From positions 186,001-250,000 of the forward strand of contig CAVOII010000006.1 in assembly GCA_963696025.1 (NCBI GenBank): a stretch of DNA of 64,000 nucleotides, read 5' to 3'. The notes beneath the pieces are model-generated. The model was given only the letters and a program-made list of their open reading frames with translations. It was not told the DNA's origin and made no database searches. The translations under genes and the position numbers were made by a program. This DNA comes from JABCYV01 sp963696025. GTDB taxonomy: Bacteria; Acidobacteriota; Terriglobia; Terriglobales; Acidobacteriaceae. Position 1 is the first letter of the stretch; every line of letters begins with the position of its first letter. Below are positions 1 to 7,365 of the stretch, piece by piece.

Positions 1-73
1 GTTCCAAAGGCCAGCAGTATGGTCAGGATATACCGCAATCTAGGTCTCATTGGAAACTCTTATTTCGAACCTC

Positions 74-1168
74 TTAAGGTGCTGGAGAGGGCCTCGCGTC
101 GGTCCGGTTGACTGAAATGCCCGCTACTGGCGCGTGTGTCCCAATCGCCGGCAGCGTTCGTCCAACCACCGGCGCAATCAGCCGCACCTGCGCCATCAGT
201 TCATCAAACTGTTCGGGATAAAGCGACTGCATGCCATCGGACAACGCTTTGTCCGGCTCATGGTGCACTTCCACAATCAAACCGTCAGCGCCGACCGCAA
301 CCGACGCTCGTGACATCGGCGTGACTTTGTTGCGCTTGCCCGTTCCGTGGCTGGGATCGACCACAATCGGCAGGTGACTGAGCCGATGCACCGCCGGGAC
401 CACACTCAGGTCAAGCGTGTTGCGGGTATGGTCGGCAAAGGTGCGCACCCCGCGTTCGCACAGGATCACCTGATAATTACCTTCGCTCATCACATATTCC
501 GCTGCCATCAAGAATTCTTCCAGCGTCGCTGACATGCCGCGCTTCAGCAGCACCGGCTTCCTGGTTCGTCCGGCGCGCTTCAAAAGCGAGAAGTTTTGCA
601 TATTGCGTGCGCCGATCTGGATGACATCAGCGTAATCCGCAACCAATTCGAGCGACTCGTTGTCGATGGCCTCGGTCACAATCTTCATGCCGAATTTTTC
701 CCGCACTTCGGCCATGATCTGGAGGCCCTCTTCACCCAGGCCCTGGAAAGAATATGGCGAAGTTCGCGGCTTGTATGCGCCGCCGCGAAAAAATTGCGCC
801 CCTGCGCGAGACACTCGCTCGGCGATAGCAAAAGCCTGTTCGCGACTCTCAATCGCGCACGGTCCGGCAAGAATCGCCAGCCCAGGCCCGCCAATGGTGG
901 CGTCCGTACCGGGGAAGGCGATCACCGTGTTCTCTTCCTTGATGTCGCGGCTGACCAGCTTATAAGGCTTGGTGACCCGGATAACTTCCTGCACCCCCGG
1001 CATCTCGTCCAGCGTGCCGGGCTCAACTTCGCCTTTGTTTCCAGTAATGCAAACTGCAGTCCGCCCTGCGCCCGGAATCGGGTGAGGGTTGTAGCCCAGC
1101 GACTCAATCTTCTGGCAAACCGCACGCACTTGCTCGTCCGTGGCGTGCGCCTGCATGACCACCAGCAT
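74..1168 (-). CDS. aroF: 3-deoxy-7-phosphoheptulonate synthase (DAHP synthase)
   Basis: Condenses phosphoenolpyruvate and erythrose 4-phosphate in the first step of the shikimate pathway; cytosolic. At 364 aa it has the two-part layout of the Thermotoga-type enzyme: an N-terminal ferredoxin-like regulatory domain (about residues 1-70, starting MLVVMQAHATDEQ) followed by a TIM barrel. Barrel landmarks are GPCAIES, GGAYKPRTSPYSFQG, KRGMSATLEE, LCERGVRTF and DPSHGTGKR. The N-terminal domain suggests feedback control by aromatic amino acids, as known for this subfamily. It stands alone; the next upstream gene on the same strand ends 87 bases away. A C-terminal tail of about 25 residues rich in Pro/Ala lies beyond the barrel. 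Confidence 0.96.
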   Translation of the reverse strand: MLVVMQAHATDEQVRAVCQKIESLGYNPHPIPGAGRTAVCITGNKGEVEPGTLDEMPGVQEVIRVTKPYKLVSRDIKEENTVIAFPGTDATIGGPGLAILAGPCAIESREQAFAIAERVSRAGAQFFRGGAYKPRTSPYSFQGLGEEGLQIMAEVREKFGMKIVTEAIDNESLELVADYADVIQIGARNMQNFSLLKRAGRTRKPVLLKRGMSATLEEFLMAAEYVMSEGNYQVILCERGVRTFADHTRNTLDLSVVPAVHRLSHLPIVVDPSHGTGKRNKVTPMSRASVAVGADGLIVEVHHEPDKALSDGMQSLYPEQFDELMAQVRLIAPVVGRTLPAIGTHAPVAGISVNRTDARPSPAP

Positions 1169-1255
1169 GAACTCACCTCAGAAAGCAGAAGTTTATCGTT
1201 ATTTATGCGGCTGCCGCAAACAGCCCGCACCGCCACCATCACAATGTTGCAAAGA

Positions 1256-3439
1256 TTATCGCCAGCGCATGGGCATGATTCTGCGCCGAAGAACGTAGTA
1301 CTCATTGACCGGCAGGTCGTCCCGCAAAGCTGGAGCCCGAGGAGCCTCGACGATCAACTCCGTGATCGGGATTTCCCTCTTCAGCAACGTTTCAAAAATG
1401 ATCTCAGGCGTCGATTCCTGCTCCCACTCCACCAGATCCTTCGCCGCTGTACTCGGCATTCTCTTCGCCAACTCCTCGGCTGTTCGGATGGGGATGGGTC
1501 GACTACTTGCCAGGAAAAACAGTCCCCGGCCCGCGCGGTCGCGAAATACACGGACGTATGCGAAGGATTCCATCAGAGCCCGGGCCACGGCAGCGCGATC
1601 CACAGGATCGCCCCCGGGCAGCCACTGTTGCAGAATCCCTCCCGCCCGCAAGCGCTGCTTCGCTGTCCTGTAGAACTCCATTGAATACAGTAAGCTGGAA
1701 CCGGCAGCTTCAACCGGCGGTGGAGGGTCCAGGGCGATGACGTCATAGTGCTCAGTAGTCCGCTCCAGATAGCGCCGACCATCGTCGATCAGCACACGCG
1801 ACAGCGGCGAACGCAGTAGCTTCTCGCCATCGGAGTGGTAATACCAAAACACGCGGGGGACGCTCGGAACCAGCTCCACCGCCGTAGTTGGAAGCTGCCA
1901 TGACAGCAGCGAACGATAAGTAGTCCCCATGCCAAAACATACCGCCAGCGAGTTTTGCGGTGGGTGGTCCAGAAAAGCCATCGGGAGGTGCGCCATAATC
2001 TTAGTCACGGTCGTCAATCCGGTGATTCCGTATCCATTGACCAGTAACAGTTTTTGCATTCCTTCCCCGGTAGCGATAATCGTCGCTGTATTGTCCCGAA
2101 GAACTATGCGATGGCGAAACTGGTCTTCGTAGCCTCGCCCCGTGAATACCAGTACCAGCGCCAAAATTGTGACCACATAAGAAAGGCAGCGCCGCCATGC
2201 GATGTCCGGCCGGCCCGTGTCGGAAGCCGATGACCACTTCGGATAGACTCCGATTACCAGCCAGGGCAGCGAAAACGCAAATAAAACCCAGCGCTCGCTG
2301 ATCAGCGGCAGCACCAGAAATCCAGAGAGCAGCGGTCCCAGGATGCACCCGACCACATTCACTGCGTATGCGCTTCCCGCCCGATCCGGATCGCCTCCCG
2401 ACCAGCGGTCGACCAGCATGGGAGTGACGAATCCCAGGACAGCGGAGAACGGGACGATTCCCAGCACCACGCGCAGCAGCTTGCTGAGATGGATCCCCGG
2501 GTTCGCGGTGATTAACGGCAACAGCGCGAACAGTCCGAGAAATATCCAAATCCATCTTCCTTCCTGCTCATGATTTCTGCTCCAACGTCGGTAGACCCGC
2601 GAACCGACAAAAGTAGACAAGAGGTACAAACCCAGAATCGACGCAAAGGCATACACCACGGTGCTTAGATACGGGGTGAACTGCCGGATCCATATCACTT
2701 CCATGCCCATGCTGGTAAGACCCGTGGTGAACAACAGCGCGAGCAATTTCCCGTTCCCAATTTCCTGTTTGAGAGAGGCGGGAGCAGGTTCGTTTTCGCG
2801 CGACACAACTGCTGTTTCGTCAGAAGTCTGCCCGAACGTGAGCGCCATCGCGGACACCGCCAATAACCCGTTCAGCGCGGCGCCAACCTTCAACGTGCGG
2901 TGGAATCCATAAAGTTCAATCAACAACAGCGGCAGCGTCGCACCCGCCATCGAGCCCAACACATTGGCCAGATAGAGAAAGCTAAACGATCTTTGCGCCT
3001 CCTCCTGAAAAGTATTGCGAATGGCCAGCATGGCGACGGGAATTGTAGCGCCCATGCAGGCGCACCACGGAACCAGAGTCAGCGCGATCCAAACTCCGGA
3101 GGCAACATAATAGGCCAAGGAAGAAGAGACACCAACGCGTTGCAGCAGAGCCCGTCCCAACTGCAATTCATATGGCACCAGAACGGCCGAGACCCCGATC
3201 AGTAGTTCGGCCAGCGCATACAGCCGTAACGCAGGAAAGGTGATTCGACCACCGTACCTGCGAATCAAATGTCCGCTAAGCCAGGACCCTAGTCCCAGAC
3301 CGGCCATGAACATGGAAAGCACAATGGAGACCAGCGCGCTGGTAACTCCGAACTGCGCCATGGAGAGGCGCAGCCAGACGATTTCGTAGAGGATGCTGCA
3401 GAATCCTGAGATAAAGAAGAAAAGAAAAAACCACCCCAT
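1256..3439 (-). CDS. membrane-fused spermidine-synthase-like protein (copy A)
   Basis: At 727 aa, it joins an N-terminal polytopic membrane part (about residues 1-440, opening with FFLFFFISGFCSILYEI) to a C-terminal SpeE-like Rossmann domain (about 460-727). The latter shows VCFGMGTTYRSLLSW, the acidic strand end VELVPSVP, DDGRRYLE and DPPPPVEAAGSSLLYSMEFY. This is the architecture annotated as fused MFS/spermidine synthase. Whether such proteins make polyamines is not established; the substrate cannot be read from sequence. A close paralog lies at 4709-6919 on the same strand, with endonuclease IV between them. The start at 3439 puts the first membrane helix directly at the N-terminus. Confidence 0.85.
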   Translation of the reverse strand: MGWFFLFFFISGFCSILYEIVWLRLSMAQFGVTSALVSIVLSMFMAGLGLGSWLSGHLIRRYGGRITFPALRLYALAELLIGVSAVLVPYELQLGRALLQRVGVSSSLAYYVASGVWIALTLVPWCACMGATIPVAMLAIRNTFQEEAQRSFSFLYLANVLGSMAGATLPLLLIELYGFHRTLKVGAALNGLLAVSAMALTFGQTSDETAVVSRENEPAPASLKQEIGNGKLLALLFTTGLTSMGMEVIWIRQFTPYLSTVVYAFASILGLYLLSTFVGSRVYRRWSRNHEQEGRWIWIFLGLFALLPLITANPGIHLSKLLRVVLGIVPFSAVLGFVTPMLVDRWSGGDPDRAGSAYAVNVVGCILGPLLSGFLVLPLISERWVLFAFSLPWLVIGVYPKWSSASDTGRPDIAWRRCLSYVVTILALVLVFTGRGYEDQFRHRIVLRDNTATIIATGEGMQKLLLVNGYGITGLTTVTKIMAHLPMAFLDHPPQNSLAVCFGMGTTYRSLLSWQLPTTAVELVPSVPRVFWYYHSDGEKLLRSPLSRVLIDDGRRYLERTTEHYDVIALDPPPPVEAAGSSLLYSMEFYRTAKQRLRAGGILQQWLPGGDPVDRAAVARALMESFAYVRVFRDRAGRGLFFLASSRPIPIRTAEELAKRMPSTAAKDLVEWEQESTPEIIFETLLKREIPITELIVEAPRAPALRDDLPVNEYYVLRRRIMPMRWR

Positions 3440-3550
3440 GAAGACCGTTTCCTCCGGTAGAAGTTAGTTTGATCGTTGACTTTATGCGGGAGAAACGAGT
3501 TCGATGTAAACACAGAATCCGTCAGCGGCACAAGCCACGTTCAGTTTGTC

Positions 3551-3629
3551 TGTCATCCCGAGCGAGCGCTCTTTACCAAGCGAGAGCCTGCCCTGGGCGC
3601 AGTCGAAGGGGATCTGAGCGTGCCGATTC
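3551..3629. repeat. dispersed intergenic repeat, family 1
   Basis: Begins TGTCATCCCGAGCGAGCG and continues through GCCTGCCCTGGGCGCAGTCGAAGGGGATCTG. Related copies occur near 7020-7210, 15,918, 24,538, 28,098 and 40,813, always between genes. It fills most of the gap between the divergent neighbours 1256-3439 and 3781-4758; nothing else is visible in that gap. Confidence 0.75.
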
Positions 3630-3780
3630 GTGCCGACGCACGAAAGGCGCGCATCCTCTGACAAACTGAGAGACGATAGGCTCGCCAAGAGTCGCATGCC
3701 GCTATACTTTTCTGGTGCAGAATTCCATTGCCCGCGAACAGGACCTGGCAAGGCTGTCTGCCAGACAGCGCCCGCTACGC

Positions 3781-4758
3781 ATGACCGCGCGGCGGATCGG
3801 CATTCACACGTCCAGCGCCGGTGGAGTGCAGAACGCGGCCGAACGGGCCTGGCGCTTGGGCTGCAACGCCTTTCAGATATTTTCTTCCAGCCCGCGGCAG
3901 TGGGCGCCCTACGAACTGAGCCGTCCGCAATGCGACGAGATGAAGCGCCTTCGCGACCACTACGACCTCAAGCCGCTGGTGATTCACACCAACTACCTGA
4001 TCAATTTGGCCAGCACTACGCCGCTATTTCTGAAGAAGTCAGTGGAATCGTTTCGAGGCGAGGTTGAGCGTGCATTGGCGTTGTGCGCGGAATATCTGGT
4101 GCTGCACCCGGGATCGTTTCGTGGCGCCGATCGCGAGGCTGGCCTGCTGCAAACCGCAGCCGCTATCGCCGCCGCAACCCGGGGCTTCGATCTGGTCAAA
4201 AGTCATCTGACCATTCTCATCGAAAACACAGCCGGCGCGGAATATTCGCTCGGAGGATCCTTCGAACAGGTCGCCGAAGTCCTCGGTCGTCTGCGCGGCG
4301 TGGTTCCGATCGCCGCCTGCATTGATACATGCCATACCCACGGGGCCGGTTACGACATCGTGAGTGAGACGGGCATGCGCCAGATGCTGACAAAGCTCGA
4401 CGCCACTGTGGGTCTGAAAAACGTTCGCGTATGGCATTGCAACGACGCGAAAGCTGCTTGCGGATCGAAGCTGGACCGTCATCAGCACATCGGGAAGGGA
4501 AGCATCGGCCGTGAACCCTTTCGCCGATTGCTGAACGATCCGCGCCTCGCCCACGCCGCTTTCATCGCCGAAACCCCAATTGATATGCCGGGAGATGATA
4601 AGAGGAACGTGACAGCGCTTAAAACGCTGGTTAACAAGTCACGATCAACCGCGTGGGGACAGCCCCTCGGCTGTCCGGCGGAGCCAAGCTCCGCAGAATT
4701 CAAACCCTTCACTGCTCGCCGCGAAAATGCTTCAACCGAATCAGGTAATACTCGTTGA
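3781..4758 (+). CDS. nfo: deoxyribonuclease IV (endonuclease IV)
   Basis: AP endonuclease of base-excision repair; a trinuclear-zinc TIM-barrel enzyme. Recognised from RRIGIHTSSAGG, CNAFQIFSSSPRQW, VIHTNYLINLAS, LVLHPGSF, LIENTAG, ACIDTCHTHGAGYD, VWHCNDAK and DRHQHIGKGSIG, and FIAETP. These carry the expected His/Glu/Asp metal ligands. The frame is open from 3715, but the ATG at 3781 places the first conserved strand at residue 5, so it is preferred. The last 40 or so residues run past the normal end of the family and are encoded by two hairpins (4657-4676, 4678-4694). The final 50 bases overlap the 3' end of the opposite gene. Confidence 0.9.
   Translation: MTARRIGIHTSSAGGVQNAAERAWRLGCNAFQIFSSSPRQWAPYELSRPQCDEMKRLRDHYDLKPLVIHTNYLINLASTTPLFLKKSVESFRGEVERALALCAEYLVLHPGSFRGADREAGLLQTAAAIAAATRGFDLVKSHLTILIENTAGAEYSLGGSFEQVAEVLGRLRGVVPIAACIDTCHTHGAGYDIVSETGMRQMLTKLDATVGLKNVRVWHCNDAKAACGSKLDRHQHIGKGSIGREPFRRLLNDPRLAHAAFIAETPIDMPGDDKRNVTALKTLVNKSRSTAWGQPLGCPAEPSSAEFKPFTARRENASTESGNTR
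4657..4694. repeat. two adjacent hairpins inside the 3' end of nfo
   Basis: GGACAGCC-CCTC-GGCTGTCC (8 bp perfect stem) is followed at once by GCGGAGC-CAA-GCTCCGC (7 bp stem). They lie in the part of nfo that extends past the conserved fold, so they look like an inserted palindromic repeat that was captured as coding sequence. They could also act as a terminator-like structure, but no T run follows. Confidence 0.6.
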
Positions 4759-6919
4759 CCGGGCGATCATCCTGCAGCGCTGGCGCTGACGGATCTTCGG
4801 CAATCAAGCCGCTGAAAGAAATCTCTTTGTTCAAAACCGCGCCCAATTGACCTTCCGGAGTCGCTTCCGGCCCCCATTCCATTAAGTCGTTCGTCGCAGA
4901 AGCAGGCATGTGCCGCACCAGGTCTTCCGCGCTCCAGTTTGGCAGCGGCTGATTGCTGGCCAGGAAATGAATTCCCCACGCCCCGATGGAATGGAATGCG
5001 CGAACATACGGAAACGACTCCTGCAGCGCGCGCGCGACTGCCGCATGTACCGCAGGATCGCCGCGGGGCAGCCATTGCTGCAGAATTCCATCCGGCCGCA
5101 GCCTGGTCCGGACCATCGCATAGAATTCCTTGGAATACAGCAGACTCGACCCTGCCGCCTCCACCGGCGGCGGCGGATCCAGTGCGATGACATCGTATTG
5201 CTCCAAGCTTCGCTCCAGGTAGCGCCGGCCATCGTCAATGACCACCCGGGAAAGCGGAGATTTTAGTAGCCGCGGACCGTCGGCATGGTAATACCAGAAG
5301 AGTTTGGGAACGCTCGGCACCAACTCTACTGCCGTGGTTGGAATGCCCCAGGAAAGCATCGAGCGATAAGTTGTTCCCATGCCAAAACACACCACCAGCG
5401 CATTTTTCGGCGGGTGATTGAGAAACGCCAGCGGCAAGTGCGCCATGATCTTGGTGATCGGAGTCAGAAACGTAATTCCAACTCCGTTAACCAGCAGGTG
5501 CCTGTCCATTCCTTGTCCCATAGCGATGATCGTCGCTGTGCTGTCGCGTAACACCTCGCGATGTGCGAACTGGTCCTCGAATCCATGCGTGCTGATCACC
5601 AGCGCCAACGTCAATGGCAAAACGGCCAGGGACGCCAGTCGTCGCCACCTGATTTTTGATCTTGACGCCTCCGCTGGCTGCTGTTCCGGCACAAGCGCGC
5701 CAGCCAGCCACGGCAACGCGAGTACGATCAGCGACCAGCGTTCCCCCAGCGCGGGAAGCAGAACGAAACCAGCCAGCAACGGACCAACAATGCACCCCAA
5801 TACGTTGAGCGCATAAGCTCGGCCTGCGCGCTCCGGATCGCCGCCGGCCCAGCGGTCGACCAGCATCGGAGTCAGGAAACCCAGCACCGCTGAGAATGGC
5901 GCCAGACCAACCAACACTCGAGTCGGTGACCACATGGAGATCCGTGGATCGGCGCACAACAGCGGCAGTAATCCGAAGAGTCCCAGCCACGCCCAAATCC
6001 ATCTGCCTTCCTGCCGATTTGCTTGGTCTGTCTTGCGGCTCCAGAGGCGGTAGAACCGAGAGCCCAGAAAGGTCGAGCCCAGGTATACCGCCAGAATGCA
6101 GGCGAACGAGTAAACCATGGTGCTGACGTAGGGCGTGAACTGGCGTATCCACACCACCTCCATCCCCATGCTCGTCAGTCCAGTGCCAAACAGCAGGGCC
6201 AGCGGCCATCGGCTCGTCGCAGGCGTCGCAGATGCTTTTAAAGTCTCCATGGCACTACTTGCGGCTTCTGCTTGATCATGGGTTCGCAGGCTGAGGGCGA
6301 ATGCTGACATCGCCAGCAAGCCATTCAGCACCGCGCCAATCCTCAGCGTGCCTTGAAAGCCCCGCAGCTCCACCAGCAACAGAGGCACAATCGCACCCGC
6401 CAGCGCTCCCAGCACATTGGCCAGATACAGATAACTGAAAGACCGTCCCGAAGACGAACGTCGTGAAGACGATTTTGAAGCAGACCCTGCCGGCAGATTC
6501 TTCATCGCCTCCATGGCCAACGGAATCGTCGCGCCCATGCAAGCGCACCATGGCACCAGCGTCAACCCTATCCAAATTCCCGAGCCTAGATAGTACGCAG
6601 CCGAAGACGACCATCCCGTGCGCTCCAGCAGCAGCCTTCCCCACAACAGTTCCTGCGGCACGAGAATTGCGGAAGTCCCGATCAGCAATTCAGCCAATGC
6701 GTAAAGACGAAGCGCAGGAACTCCCGTTCGCCCGCGTTCCCGCAGGAAACGGCCGCTCGCCCACGAGCCCATCCCCAGGCCAGCCATGAACGAAGAAATC
6801 ACAATCGAAGCCAGCGCGCTGGTCACTCCGAACTGCGCCATGGCCAGCCGCAGCCAGATGATTTCGTAGAGAATGCTGCAGAAGCCTGAGACTAGAAAGA
6901 AAACAAACAATGCCACCAT
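4709..6919 (-). CDS. membrane-fused spermidine-synthase-like protein (copy B)
   Basis: Paralog of the gene at 1256-3439 with the same order of parts: N-terminal membrane helices (VALFVFFLVSGFCSILYEI) and a C-terminal SpeE-like domain with VVCFGMGTTYRSMLSWG, VELVPSVPKLFWYYH, IDDGRRYLERS and DPPPPVEAAGSSLLYSKEFY. The frame stays open to 7027, but the 36 extra residues are unlike the paralog, whose helix begins right after Met. The ATG at 6919 is therefore chosen (736 aa). Sequence around the catalytic region is nearly identical between the copies while loops differ, which suggests an old duplication under constraint. The 3' end overlaps nfo by 50 bases in convergent orientation. Confidence 0.85.
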   Translation of the reverse strand: MVALFVFFLVSGFCSILYEIIWLRLAMAQFGVTSALASIVISSFMAGLGMGSWASGRFLRERGRTGVPALRLYALAELLIGTSAILVPQELLWGRLLLERTGWSSSAAYYLGSGIWIGLTLVPWCACMGATIPLAMEAMKNLPAGSASKSSSRRSSSGRSFSYLYLANVLGALAGAIVPLLLVELRGFQGTLRIGAVLNGLLAMSAFALSLRTHDQAEAASSAMETLKASATPATSRWPLALLFGTGLTSMGMEVVWIRQFTPYVSTMVYSFACILAVYLGSTFLGSRFYRLWSRKTDQANRQEGRWIWAWLGLFGLLPLLCADPRISMWSPTRVLVGLAPFSAVLGFLTPMLVDRWAGGDPERAGRAYALNVLGCIVGPLLAGFVLLPALGERWSLIVLALPWLAGALVPEQQPAEASRSKIRWRRLASLAVLPLTLALVISTHGFEDQFAHREVLRDSTATIIAMGQGMDRHLLVNGVGITFLTPITKIMAHLPLAFLNHPPKNALVVCFGMGTTYRSMLSWGIPTTAVELVPSVPKLFWYYHADGPRLLKSPLSRVVIDDGRRYLERSLEQYDVIALDPPPPVEAAGSSLLYSKEFYAMVRTRLRPDGILQQWLPRGDPAVHAAVARALQESFPYVRAFHSIGAWGIHFLASNQPLPNWSAEDLVRHMPASATNDLMEWGPEATPEGQLGAVLNKEISFSGLIAEDPSAPALQDDRPVNEYYLIRLKHFRGEQ

Positions 6920-7019
6920 TAATTGCCTATTCCTCCGAATACCAGGTTCGTCGCCCAAGGCAGAACTAAACGATGCATGACAGAGTACACGACCCTCCAT
7001 ACCACCTGCTCCTTCTCTT

Positions 7020-7210
7020 ACTGTCATCCTGTGCGGAGTCGAAGGATCTTGCGTCTACCTGCGGTCCCCGAAACCGAGGACGAAGGCTTGTTCTAAGTCT
7101 GTGTGGCGCGGGCCTGCCCTGAGCGCAGTCGAAGGGGCCCCCGCCCGCGAAATGCAGTTTCCTTCGTTATAACCATGTCATCCCGAGCGAAGTCGAGGGA
7201 CCTGCTTTTT
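7020..7210. repeat. cluster of family 1 repeats in the leuS upstream gap
   Basis: Three pieces of family 1 occur here: CTGTCATCCTGTGCGGAGTCGAAGG near 7020, CCTGCCCTGAGCGCAGTCGAAGG near 7114, and TGTCATCCCGAGCGAAGTCGAGGGA from 7176. The 446-base gap between 6920 and 7365 otherwise shows no gene; long reverse-strand reading frames that enter it are shadows of leuS. Confidence 0.75.
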
Positions 7211-7365
7211 TCTCGGCAGCCCAGGACTCCTTGGAAGCGAATTACCAAATTGCTCTGGGATTCAACCACGGCGGAAACGCAGGATTCTAAGACGCTCTCG
7301 TCCACCCCACCCCATCCGCTAATGTAAAATCTAAGCTTCATCCAGCACCGAGTCGCTCCGTCTAT

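Noticed and set aside
596..1684. 362-codon forward frame
   Set aside because: Spans the antisense of two convincing reverse-strand genes (aroF and the membrane fusion protein).
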